Positions 1-5,292 are shown, numbered from the stretch's first letter. The stretch is DNA of 5,641 nucleotides from Deltaproteobacteria bacterium (GCA_019314085.1 JAFCZZ010000139.1:1-5641), one strand, 5' to 3'. Made by a program: numbers and translations. The notes: a model not told the origin generated them from the letters alone.

Positions 1-734
1 CCGCCGATCCCTACCGAATCCTCGTCTCGGAGGTTATGCTTCAGCAGACACAGGCGCCCCGCGTTCTTCTGAAATACGAGAGGTTTCTTCACCTCTTTCC
101 CAATGTCGCGATCCTTGCCGCCGCGTCTCTCCACGATGTCCTCGGTGCCTGGCAGGGATTAGGATACAATCGCCGTGGCCTCGCTCTGAAACAAGCGGCA
201 CAGCACATTGTTATCCTTCATGGCGGTATTGTCCCCCGGGAGGAAGAGTCCCTCGTCGCGCTTCCGGGGATCGGCCCTGCCACGGCCCGCGCAGTCCGGG
301 CCTTCGCATTCAACGAACCGGTGATTCTGATCGAGACCAATATACGAGCTGTCTTTATCCATCACTTTTTCCCGCAGGAGGAAACGGTCTCCGATTCCAA
401 CCTTTGTCCGCTGATAGAAGAGACTGAGACTCTCGACCAAAACGACCCGGGGCGATGGTATAACGCCCTGATGGATTACGGAACCTTTCTCAAAAAAGCC
501 CACGCCAATCCCGCCCGCAGGAGCGCCCATCACCAAAGGCAGTCACCCTTCGAGGGTTCTGTCCGTCAGGTACGGGGGGCAATCCTCCGGCTCATCTTGA
601 AAGAGGTGAAGCTTTCCAAGGGGGACCTCACCGGGGGTCTCCCCTTTGACAGAAATATTGTAGGAAAAGTCCTTGGGCAGCTTGAGCGGGAGGACATCAT
701 TGTGAGCAAGGATGGCTATATCTCGGTCGCCTAG
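1..734 (+). CDS. MutY-like adenine DNA glycosylase, FeS-lacking subfamily (5' partial)
   Basis: The reading frame is open from base 3 to the TAG at 732-734 (243 visible residues), and about 25-30 N-terminal residues lie outside the window. The visible protein opens with ADPYRILVSEVMLQQTQ, the MutY signature; its Glu (visible residue 10) matches catalytic Glu37 of E. coli MutY. GLGYNRR (52-58) and the helix-hairpin-helix LPGIGPATA (87-95) follow, so it is an HhH-GPD base-excision glycosylase, presumably removing A from mispairs. Two differences stand out. The catalytic Asp (Asp138, LDGNV in E. coli) is replaced by Glu in IETNIR (Glu111). The four-Cys cluster loop is absent: only one Cys is visible (135), and the chain runs instead through NPARRSAHHQ into a winged-helix-like tail. 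The MutT-like C-terminal domain that reads 8-oxoG is also missing. I recall similar ETNIR proteins annotated as A/G-specific adenine glycosylases in other bacteria, so it is probably intact, but its substrate is uncertain. It converges on the dodecin gene. Confidence 0.85.
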   Translation, partial: ADPYRILVSEVMLQQTQAPRVLLKYERFLHLFPNVAILAAASLHDVLGAWQGLGYNRRGLALKQAAQHIVILHGGIVPREEESLVALPGIGPATARAVRAFAFNEPVILIETNIRAVFIHHFFPQEETVSDSNLCPLIEETETLDQNDPGRWYNALMDYGTFLKKAHANPARRSAHHQRQSPFEGSVRQVRGAILRLILKEVKLSKGDLTGGLPFDRNIVGKVLGQLEREDIIVSKDGYISVA

Positions 735-803
735 ATCACAAAGAGAGTAAGATGAAGATCATGCCGAAAACAGGATGCAGAAGGAGATTCCTCGATATTT
801 TCC

Positions 804-1022
804 CTACGCACCGGGGTCATCCACGGAGAACCCGATCTTCAGCGTTACCTGCCAGTGGGAGACCTTCTCCCCCTCTATATAGCCGCGGGTATCGGTAACC
901 TGAAACCACCGGATCTGATGGATTGTTTTCGAGGCCCGTGAGATGGCGTGTTCAATTGCCTCCTGCACCCCTTTTCGGGATGATCCCGTGATCTCGATCT
1001 GTTTGTACACCTGTTCTATCAT
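804..1022 (-). CDS. Dodecin family flavin-binding protein
   Basis: This 72-residue protein has the usual dodecin length and pattern: YKQIEITGSS near the N-terminus, then AISRASKTIHQIRWFQV (residues 26-42), TRGYI and KVSHWQVTLKIGF. Dodecins form hollow cytoplasmic dodecamers that bind flavins (FMN, riboflavin, FAD) as stacked pairs and are thought to buffer or store them. Trp39 matches the Trp that stacks on the isoalloxazine ring, and Gln58 matches the Gln that contacts it. The ATG start is well supported: AAGGAGG lies at 1030-1036 with a 7-nt spacer. The gene lies downstream of the diiron protein on the same strand but 284 bp away, so it probably has its own promoter. Its 3' end faces the glycosylase gene across 69 bp in which I see no terminator. 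The family call is firm; the physiological role is inferred. Confidence 0.93.
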   Translation of the reverse strand: MIEQVYKQIEITGSSRKGVQEAIEHAISRASKTIHQIRWFQVTDTRGYIEGEKVSHWQVTLKIGFSVDDPGA

Positions 1023-1091
1023 GGCAATTCCTCCTTATTATGGATAGATCTTTTTGATTCACGCCGGAGCCCCGCTCACGCAATCGCGAGG

Positions 1092-1120
1092 ATCGTAAGC
1101 GCAAATAATGGTCGCTGCAA
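1092..1120 (-). promoter_or_regulatory. Possible dodecin promoter
   Basis: On the minus strand TTGCAG (1115-1120) is followed after 17 bp by TACGAT (1092-1097). The -10 keeps the important TA...AT positions, but the -35 matches only TTG of TTGACA. Transcription would start near 1085 and give a leader of about 60 nt before the strong SD. This is the best candidate I found in the gap between the diiron gene and dodecin, but it is weak. Confidence 0.3.
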
Positions 1121-1258
1121 GATCGAAGGTATCATGGAAGCGGATAATACCGATAGTGAGGAAGATGGAAGGGGAGCGGGAGATCAGGTTGCCGGACGGT
1201 TGCATTGCCCGGAATACCATTATCCATAAGGCACATCAGGTGTGCACCCTGCGCAGTA

Positions 1259-1302
1259 CAGAAGAGATTCAATGGCAGGGAGGCTCCATCTGCCGACTTC
1301 TG
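1259..1302 (-). terminator. Two-tier hairpin directly after the diiron-protein stop codon
   Basis: An imperfect inverted repeat starts about 5 nt past the stop of the ferritin-like gene. The outer arms are CAGAAG (1259-1264) with CTTCTG (1297-1302). The inner arms are GGCAG (1274-1278) with CTGCC (1290-1294), topped by a further GGA/TCC pairing at 1279-1287. An uneven internal loop (9 nt against 2 nt) separates the two tiers. There is no U-tract behind it on the minus strand, so it is not a classical intrinsic terminator. It could mark a Rho-dependent or processed 3' end. Confidence 0.35.
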
Positions 1303-1306
1303 AATT

Positions 1307-1765
1307 CTACATCCACTGAGCGAAATGTTTTTCGTACTGGTCTTCCAGGATCTCTTTGTGTTGCAGTTCCTCCCGGGCAAGTCTTGAGAAGAGAGGCCCC
1401 AAATTTGTCCCTCCGTAGTTTTCCAGAAGGCCGTTGTACAGATCATAGGCGGCCTGCTCCATCTTCATGGCGAACTGCATGATATCCTGGGGATCGCTGT
1501 CGGGGTCGATCGTCTCGGCAACCATATAGTTGCTGAAACTGATCTCGCTGATGTTCTGCTTTCCCCCGATGGTACCGACATCGCCACTTGCAAGGGCGTG
1601 CTCGATGAGCGCCTTGTGATTCAGTTCCTGCGCGGCGAGCTCCTCAAGGAGCTTTTTCGCGGCCTCACTTTTGACGATGTTCCGAAAGGATGTATACAGC
1701 ATATTGGCTGCGCTTTCCTTGTCTGCAGCAAACGTCAAGGCACTTTCCAATGATTCGAATTTCAT
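1307..1765 (-). CDS. Ferritin-like (rubrerythrin-type) diiron protein
   Basis: The protein has 152 residues and is predicted to be mostly helical. The four-helix-bundle ligands of the rubrerythrin/ferritin superfamily appear as two repeated half-sites: Glu17 with E47-x-x-H50 (QELNH), and Glu103 (KMEQAAYDLY) with E133-x-x-H136 (REELQH). Such sites hold two irons and, in rubrerythrins, reduce peroxide; related proteins act in iron handling. The C-terminal rubredoxin domain of true rubrerythrins is absent, as there is no CxxC pair, so an electron donor would have to be a separate protein. No signal peptide is seen, so it is cytoplasmic. The ATG is preceded by A5-G10 at about the right SD distance. 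The gene has its own promoter candidate with an operator-like repeat (1803-1846) and a hairpin after the stop. The family is clear; peroxidase versus other roles cannot be told from sequence. Confidence 0.88.
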   Translation of the reverse strand: MKFESLESALTFAADKESAANMLYTSFRNIVKSEAAKKLLEELAAQELNHKALIEHALASGDVGTIGGKQNISEISFSNYMVAETIDPDSDPQDIMQFAMKMEQAAYDLYNGLLENYGGTNLGPLFSRLAREELQHKEILEDQYEKHFAQWM

Positions 1766-1769
1766 CTGT

Positions 1770-1784
1770 CCCCCCCCCCTTTTT
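1770..1784 (-). promoter_or_regulatory. Ribosome binding site made of a G10 tract (diiron gene)
   Basis: On the minus strand the 15 nt AAAAA plus ten G (1770-1784) end four bases (ACAG) before the ATG at 1763-1765. The only SD-like sequence is this homopolymer, which can pair with the anti-SD in several registers. Mononucleotide runs of this length tend to slip during replication, so SD length and spacing may vary between cells. It may equally be an ordinary, unstable G-rich SD or a miscounted run. Confidence 0.6.
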
Positions 1785-1802
1785 AATAAAAGTACGTTCG
1801 AT

Positions 1803-1824
1803 ATACTATTAGAGGCAATAGTAT
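1803..1824. repeat. Operator-like 8-bp inverted repeat over the diiron-gene -10
   Basis: ATACTATT (1803-1810) and AATAGTAT (1817-1824) are a perfect inverted repeat around a 6-bp centre. One arm contains the proposed -10 box and the other lies just past the predicted start of transcription. This is where a dimeric repressor would bind. The sequence is AT-rich like Fur/PerR-type boxes but does not clearly match either consensus, so the regulator is unknown. Confidence 0.5.
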
Positions 1825-1846
1825 CCTATCAGCCGTAATTTATCAA
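1818..1846 (-). promoter_or_regulatory. Promoter of the diiron-protein gene
   Basis: On the minus strand TTGATA (1841-1846, one mismatch to TTGACA) is followed after exactly 17 bp by TACTAT (1818-1823, matching TA..AT). Transcription should start near 1811, giving a leader of about 46 nt. The surroundings are clearly AT-rich compared with the coding DNA. The -10 lies inside an inverted repeat, listed separately. Confidence 0.55.
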
Positions 1847-1884
1847 TATAATCAAAAACCATCACGTCGGAGACGCTTTGGAAA

Positions 1885-1980
1885 TCAGGGATGGGGTATT
1901 TCTTTGAACGGAGCTTGGATAAAGGGTGAAAGCAGGCGATCCCCCACGTTTTTTTCTAATGCTTCGGCAAAGGTTGTCAT
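1885..1980 (-). CDS. Possible small ORF (31 aa) or gene remnant
   Basis: An ATG at 1978-1980 opens a 31-codon frame starting MTTFAEALEKN and ending KEIPHP before a TGA at 1885-1887. It begins 19 nt after the stop of the MBL hydrolase on the same strand, with AGGA (1987-1990) six bases upstream, so it could be translated as the second gene of that operon. The N-terminal part looks like an amphipathic helix. I recognise no family. It may be a real short protein, the surviving start of a decayed gene, or chance. Nothing in frame continues past the stop. Confidence 0.3.
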   Translation of the reverse strand: MTTFAEALEKNVGDRLLSPFIQAPFKEIPHP

Positions 1981-1999
1981 TGCTGGTCCTGCTGTTCTT

Positions 2000-2965
2000 T
2001 CAGACTGAGAAGGTGATCACCTCTTTGTCGGTGTTCCGGTGAAGCCTTCCCTCGCTTTCAAGAAATCGCAGGTGGGCGATAGCCTCGCCGGTGGCGAACC
2101 ATTTCTGTGCGATGGGAAAAAGATCCCAGGTCTCACAGTCGATATCCCAAGTCATCCCGGCGGCTATTTCGTAGGCGTTTTTAGTCCCTTTTCCTATCAC
2201 GTCGACAACCTCATCGGCGCGGTCCTCATGGTGCTTCTTCAACTCGTCAATCCTTCCCTTGAGGTCCGAGAAGAAACTCCTGTGGCCCGGAAGGACGATG
2301 TCTACCGGCAGATTGTAGACCTTATCAAGGCTGTCCATGTAGTCCTTCAGTGCGTTCACCTGGTAAGACCATGATTCGATGTGGGGTGTTATGTTAAAGA
2401 GGACATGATCCCCCGAGAGGAAAACCTTCTTGCCGGCCTCGTAGAGGCAGATGTGCCCCGCTGTATGCCCCGGGGTTGAGATACACTGAAAACGGTAGTC
2501 GCCGATTTCGATAACGTCATTGTCACCGATGAGGGTCATTTCGGGAACCGTCTCCGGGCTGTACTTGAAGCCCGGGTGGTTGTGGAGGGCCTTGATAAGC
2601 TCGTCGGCGGGGAAACCGTTAATAGCTGCATAATCAGTCATGGACTGCCAACAGCCTGCGTTCTGATAGACCTGTGCGTCGATCTTGCTGAAGTAGATCG
2701 TGCTGGTCTCGGTTGCCAGGCGCGTAAGCAGCCCGGCGTGGTCGGCATGCATGTGGGTTATCAAAAAATCGGTTACAGCAAGATCGATGTCCAGGGCACG
2801 TATTCCCTCCTGCATCGCTTCGAAACAGACAGTACGGTTAAAACCGGTATCAATAATCAGGTTCCGGTCATCGCCCTTGATTACGTAGGAATTGAGCTCC
2901 TTCAGCGGACTGTTGGGCAGCGGCACCTCAATCCGGTAAAAACGGTCCATTACCTCGTCGATCAT
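2000..2965 (-). CDS. MBL-fold metallo-hydrolase with C-terminal winged-helix-like tail
   Basis: Numbered from the ATG, this 321-residue protein has the complete metal set of the metallo-beta-lactamase superfamily: T-H71-x-H73-x-D75-H76 (THMHADHAG), H167 in STPGHTAGH, D186 in LSGDHVL and H228 in LPGHR. An early NSYVIKGDDRNLIIDTGF strand region is also typical. This is the layout of glyoxalase II-like and LACTB2-like hydrolases, which split thioesters or phosphoesters with two zinc or iron ions. The last 90 or so residues (RIDELKKHHEDRADEV onward) resemble the winged-helix cap of LACTB2-like members. No signal peptide is visible. The gene diverges from the acyl-CoA dehydrogenase gene across 278 bp, so a CoA or other thioester substrate is plausible but is only an inference from context. 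The small ORF at 1885-1980 may follow it on the same transcript. Confidence 0.9.
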   Translation of the reverse strand: MIDEVMDRFYRIEVPLPNSPLKELNSYVIKGDDRNLIIDTGFNRTVCFEAMQEGIRALDIDLAVTDFLITHMHADHAGLLTRLATETSTIYFSKIDAQVYQNAGCWQSMTDYAAINGFPADELIKALHNHPGFKYSPETVPEMTLIGDNDVIEIGDYRFQCISTPGHTAGHICLYEAGKKVFLSGDHVLFNITPHIESWSYQVNALKDYMDSLDKVYNLPVDIVLPGHRSFFSDLKGRIDELKKHHEDRADEVVDVIGKGTKNAYEIAAGMTWDIDCETWDLFPIAQKWFATGEAIAHLRFLESEGRLHRNTDKEVITFSV

Positions 2966-2973
2966 CAATAGGT

Positions 2974-2980
2974 CTCCTTT
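2974..2980 (-). promoter_or_regulatory. SD that decides the start of the MBL hydrolase gene
   Basis: AAAGGAG (minus strand, 2974-2980) precedes two possible in-frame starts: TTG at 2966-2968 (5-nt spacer) and ATG at 2963-2965 (8-nt spacer). The ATG has better spacing and is the commoner codon, so I place the start there. The difference is one residue. Confidence 0.6.
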
Positions 2981-3055
2981 GTTCTCAAAGTTGCGGCGAG
3001 GCTAGCACGTTCGCTCGAAAGAAACAAGGGATTCCCCTGATACCGCACGGATCAC

Positions 3056-3065
3056 TCACCGGTGA
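3056..3065. repeat. 10-bp perfect palindrome in the MBL/dehydrogenase divergent region
   Basis: TCACCGGTGA is fully palindromic. On the minus strand it lies about eight bases downstream of an AT-rich stretch (TATACATAAT, 3074-3083) that could hold the -10 of the MBL gene. I found no convincing -35 to go with it. It may be an operator near the start of transcription, but a 10-bp palindrome can occur by chance. Confidence 0.25.
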
Positions 3066-3129
3066 ACTTCCGATTATGTATATTAAGGGGTGCAAACCCG
3101 AGAAGATACAACCTTGTGTCTTAATGTTC

Positions 3130-3158
3130 TTGACACAGCCATAGTGCCTCTTTATAGT
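3130..3158 (+). promoter_or_regulatory. Strong sigma-70-type promoter of the acyl-CoA dehydrogenase operon
   Basis: TTGACA (3130-3135, perfect) is followed after 17 bp by TATAGT (3153-3158, five of six). The predicted start of transcription is near 3165, with a leader of about 79 nt. Inverted arms TGTGTC (3115-3120) and GACACA (3132-3137), 11 bp apart, overlap the -35 and could be an operator. Confidence 0.7.
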
Positions 3159-3243
3159 CACGAAAGATATGCGTAAACCCTTGTCCAACATGAAACGGGC
3201 GGGGTTCGGTGATTTTTATTATGACCAGTAAGGGGGTAGTTGT

Positions 3244-4449
3244 ATGAAAAGGTATGGGAATTTTATCGGTGAAGAGAGCAAGGCACTGCTGCAAAGCGTG
3301 CGGAATTTCGTGGACAAGGAGATTATGCCGGTCAGGCTCGAGCTTGACGAGAGCCGCGAGGCCTGTGAAGAGGTTATTGCCAAACTGGTTGACCTTGGGA
3401 TGCAGAAATACGGTCTCTCCCCTAAGTATGGAGGAGTGCCCATCGGCTCGGCGGCCGAATATTGCGCCGTCTGTGAAGAACTTGCCCGTGGAGACAGCGG
3501 CATAGCAACCGAGATGACCTGTCCGGAGTGGCTCTTCGGGCCGGCGATGAGGGCCCGCAACAAGGCAGTGGTCGAAAAATTCATGGCCCCTTTCTGTTCC
3601 GATGAGCGTCACACTGCCTGCTTGGCCCTGACCGAACCTGGAGGGGGGTGTAATGGAGAGGACCCCACTCAGCATGGAATGACGCTCCGTACCACCGCTA
3701 AACTCGACGGTGATGAATGGGTAATAAACGGGGCCAAGCGGTGGCCCGGAGGCGCGAGTGTCGCCGAGATCTATGGTGTTCTCTGCACGACCGACCCGGA
3801 ATTGGGAGAGGAAGGCGTTGCCCTCATCTATGTGCCCGACGGCCTTCCCGGTCTCTCCTTTGGTATACCGGAGAATAAACTGGGTATGCGCTACACCGAC
3901 ATCAATGCCGATATCTTCTTTGATAACGTTCGTGTTCCGAAGGAATACCGGGTTGCAGGTCCGGGTGAAGACTGGAAGCTTTTTCGCGCCGCCCTGTCGT
4001 GGGGACGCCTCAGCTCCGCCGCTTTTTCCATCGGGAATGCCCAGGCCGTCCTCGAGATCGTCATCGATTATACCAGCAACAGGTTTTACAAGGGAAAATC
4101 GGTCAGAGAACATTCGCTGCAGGCGGCCATGATAGCCGATATGGCCATGGGGATAGAGAGTGCCCGGGCCTATTATCTAAGCGTTGCTTCGATGTTCGAT
4201 AATCGCAAAGAGTTCGGCGATCCGGGAGACACCTATCTGATGGGGAAAGGAACAGGCGCCAAGGTCTATGCCTGTGATGTTACGGAGGTAGTCTGTAACC
4301 GGGCCATAGAGCTTATGGGTGCCTACGGGTATATCAAGGAATATCACGTCGAGAAATATCTGCGGGACAGCAAGATCATTCAGCTATGGGAGGGTGGCGG
4401 CCAACTGGGCCGTCTCGATGTTGCCCAAAGCTATTATCCCATAGCGTAA
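3244..4449 (+). CDS. Acyl-CoA dehydrogenase (FAD-dependent)
   Basis: At 401 residues this is a full-length acyl-CoA dehydrogenase of the standard tetrameric, cytoplasmic kind. It oxidises an acyl-CoA at C2-C3 and passes electrons to electron-transfer flavoprotein. The helical N-terminal domain runs to about residue 120. The beta domain holds LALTEPGGGCNG (127-138, the TEP..G flavin motif). The C-terminal domain holds GRLSSAAFSIGNAQ (254-267), FYKGK (281-285), AYGYIKEYHVEKYLRDSKI (360-378) and LWEGGGQLGRLDVA. Glu383 is in the place of the catalytic base of medium-chain acyl-CoA dehydrogenase. The usual KxWxTN segment next to the flavin reads KRWPGGAS (165-172), so the conserved Thr/Ser is replaced by Gly, and the usual acidic residue before the Arg at 255 is Gly. 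These changes suggest an unusual substrate rather than a dead enzyme. SD AAGGGGG (3230-3236) has a 7-nt spacer. The acidic small protein follows after 23 nt. Exact acyl substrate: unknown. Confidence 0.93.
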   Translation: MKRYGNFIGEESKALLQSVRNFVDKEIMPVRLELDESREACEEVIAKLVDLGMQKYGLSPKYGGVPIGSAAEYCAVCEELARGDSGIATEMTCPEWLFGPAMRARNKAVVEKFMAPFCSDERHTACLALTEPGGGCNGEDPTQHGMTLRTTAKLDGDEWVINGAKRWPGGASVAEIYGVLCTTDPELGEEGVALIYVPDGLPGLSFGIPENKLGMRYTDINADIFFDNVRVPKEYRVAGPGEDWKLFRAALSWGRLSSAAFSIGNAQAVLEIVIDYTSNRFYKGKSVREHSLQAAMIADMAMGIESARAYYLSVASMFDNRKEFGDPGDTYLMGKGTGAKVYACDVTEVVCNRAIELMGAYGYIKEYHVEKYLRDSKIIQLWEGGGQLGRLDVAQSYYPIA

Positions 4450-4472
4450 GAAAAATAGGGGAGTAGACACAA

Positions 4473-4763
4473 ATGCAGGTGTTGAGTATTGAGAAGCTGG
4501 GGGAAAAGATATACGGGTGCCTGGATGACGGGATCAGCTACCACATATTTTCGATTGATCCCGAATGCCCCGTTGAGTATGAGGAGAATTACTATAGGGG
4601 CGATTATGACGATTATGATCACTTTGTTCTCTCATACGCGCAGATGGATCCCGGCCTCTGTTTTCTTGAAACGCCGGTGGTTATAGGCGCCGGGGATAAA
4701 GAAGACCTCACCTATGAGCTTATGCTGGGGGTGTGGAAGAACATATGGGAAGGGAAGGGGTAA
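4473..4763 (+). CDS. Small, strongly acidic, Tyr-rich protein of unknown function
   Basis: This 96-residue protein starts at an ATG with AGGGGAG (4457-4463) nine bases upstream. It lies only 23 nt behind the acyl-CoA dehydrogenase gene, with no promoter or terminator between, so the two are very probably co-transcribed. I do not recognise a family. About 20 Asp/Glu stand against six Lys/Arg, giving a net charge near -14, and there are nine Tyr. The densest part is residues 34-50, reading VEYEENYYRGDYDDYDH. Three Cys (16, 32, 63) are scattered with no metal-binding spacing. The N-terminal third alternates like beta strands, and the end (LTYELMLGVWKNIWEGKG) looks like an amphipathic helix. No signal peptide or membrane segment is seen. 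Its place suggests a partner, chaperone or regulator of the dehydrogenase, which is inference only. It converges on the Nudix gene. Confidence 0.75.
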   Translation: MQVLSIEKLGEKIYGCLDDGISYHIFSIDPECPVEYEENYYRGDYDDYDHFVLSYAQMDPGLCFLETPVVIGAGDKEDLTYELMLGVWKNIWEGKG

Positions 4764-4791
4764 TTCACAGGCACGGGGTCACCCCTTTCCC
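4752..4791. terminator. Possible bidirectional hairpin between convergent gene ends
   Basis: GGG-AAGGGGT (4752-4761) can pair with ACCCCTT-T-CCC (4781-4791) with one bulged T, leaving a 19-nt loop that contains a further GGGG/CCCC alternative pairing. It spans the last codons of both convergent genes (acidic protein and Nudix hydrolase). There is no U-tract on either side, so terminator function is weakly supported. Confidence 0.25.
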
Positions 4792-5234
4792 CTGATCACG
4801 CGGAAGTAGTCCGAGAGTATTTCGCGGTGGTCAAACATCAGGGGCTCGGGGAGTGTGTCTTCCGTAAAGACCCCTATCTGTGCGGCATCATCCGCGGCCG
4901 CGGGGGTTCCTGCTGTCCTGGCCATAAAGACTGTGGATATGGTGTGTTGCCGCGGATCTCTGTCGGGCTTGGAGTATGTCCCGAGTTGGCCTTCGAGTAT
5001 CACATCAAGGGAGGTTTCTTCCCGTGCCTCTCTGACGGCGGCATCCTCCAGCGATTCTCCGTAATCGACAAAGCCGCCGGGGATTGCCCAGCCGATGGGA
5101 TCGTTTTTCCTCAGTATCAGGACGATACCTCCGCCTTCGACGGTGATAATGATATCGACCGTAGGTGTTGGGTTGTGATAAATCTCCAGCTCTGCCCCAC
5201 AGTTAGAACAGATTCTTTTTGTCTTTCCGCTCAT
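4779..5234 (-). CDS. Nudix hydrolase with N-terminal half zinc ribbon
   Basis: This 151-residue protein carries the Nudix box at 54-76: [23 protein letters not shown]. The metal-binding REAREE core (Glu69, Glu72, Glu73) is intact. The usual Gly near the end of the box is Ser. [13 protein letters not shown] before the box is characteristic. Such enzymes hydrolyse nucleoside diphosphates linked to another group (ADP-ribose, NADH, (d)NTPs, CoA and others) in the cytoplasm; the substrate here cannot be read from sequence. The N-terminus has one CSNC pair (Cys9, Cys12) followed directly by [12 protein letters not shown], whereas NudC-type proteins have two pairs forming a zinc ribbon. A metal site would need partner ligands or a dimer. 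The ATG is backed by GAGGAT (5238-5243). It is transcribed away from the EIIA gene from a promoter inside the shared inverted repeat. Confidence 0.92.
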   Translation of the reverse strand: MSGKTKRICSNCGAELEIYHNPTPTVDIIITVEGGGIVLILRKNDPIGWAIPGGFVDYGESLEDAAVREAREETSLDVILEGQLGTYSKPDRDPRQHTISTVFMARTAGTPAAADDAAQIGVFTEDTLPEPLMFDHREILSDYFRVIRGKG

Positions 5235-5262
5235 TACATCCTCGTTGATCCGTGATTTCAGA

Positions 5263-5292
5263 AATATAAATTGAATTCCCCCGACGTGTCAA
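5263..5292 (-). promoter_or_regulatory. Nudix gene promoter
   Basis: On the minus strand TTGACA (5287-5292, perfect) is followed after 18 bp by TATATT (5263-5268, five of six). The predicted start is near 5256, giving a short leader of about 22 nt. The -35 lies in the left arm of the inverted repeat at 5279-5318. Confidence 0.65.

Noticed and set aside
735..803. Terminator between the convergent glycosylase and dodecin genes
   Set aside because: I looked for a GC stem with a T-tract on both strands and found none in these 69 bases.
1231..1245. GCACA-5-TGTGC inverted repeat
   Set aside because: The stem is only 5 bp with no extension, no T-tract and no promoter link, so it is likely chance.
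1108..1482. Overlapping frames on both strands around 1108-1482
   Set aside because: They overlap the diiron-protein gene and the hairpin after it, and their products are low-quality, Arg/Ser-rich sequence without family features.
1864..1876. CGTC-GGA-GACG hairpin as terminator of the MBL operon
   Set aside because: The four- to five-bp stem is short, and the T-run on the minus strand begins several bases later; too weak to call.
2576..2971. 131-codon plus-strand frame opposite the MBL hydrolase
   Set aside because: It is antisense to a gene with all metal ligands intact and has no recognisable domain.
3088..3099. GGGT-GCAA-ACCC hairpin with a GNRA-type loop
   Set aside because: The four-bp stem lies upstream of the mapped promoter boxes, so it would not be in the dehydrogenase transcript.
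2985..3191. 68-codon minus-strand frame in the divergent region
   Set aside because: There is no SD before its ATG, the composition is not protein-like, and it runs across the dehydrogenase promoter on the other strand.
3121..4113. Long open frame (330 codons) on the minus strand
   Set aside because: It lies antisense to the well-supported acyl-CoA dehydrogenase gene, its product resembles nothing I know, and it would start inside the coding sequence. It is a by-product of codon bias.
4827..5255. 142-codon plus-strand frame opposite the Nudix gene
   Set aside because: It is antisense to an intact Nudix box; its Cys/Gly-rich translation is a shadow.
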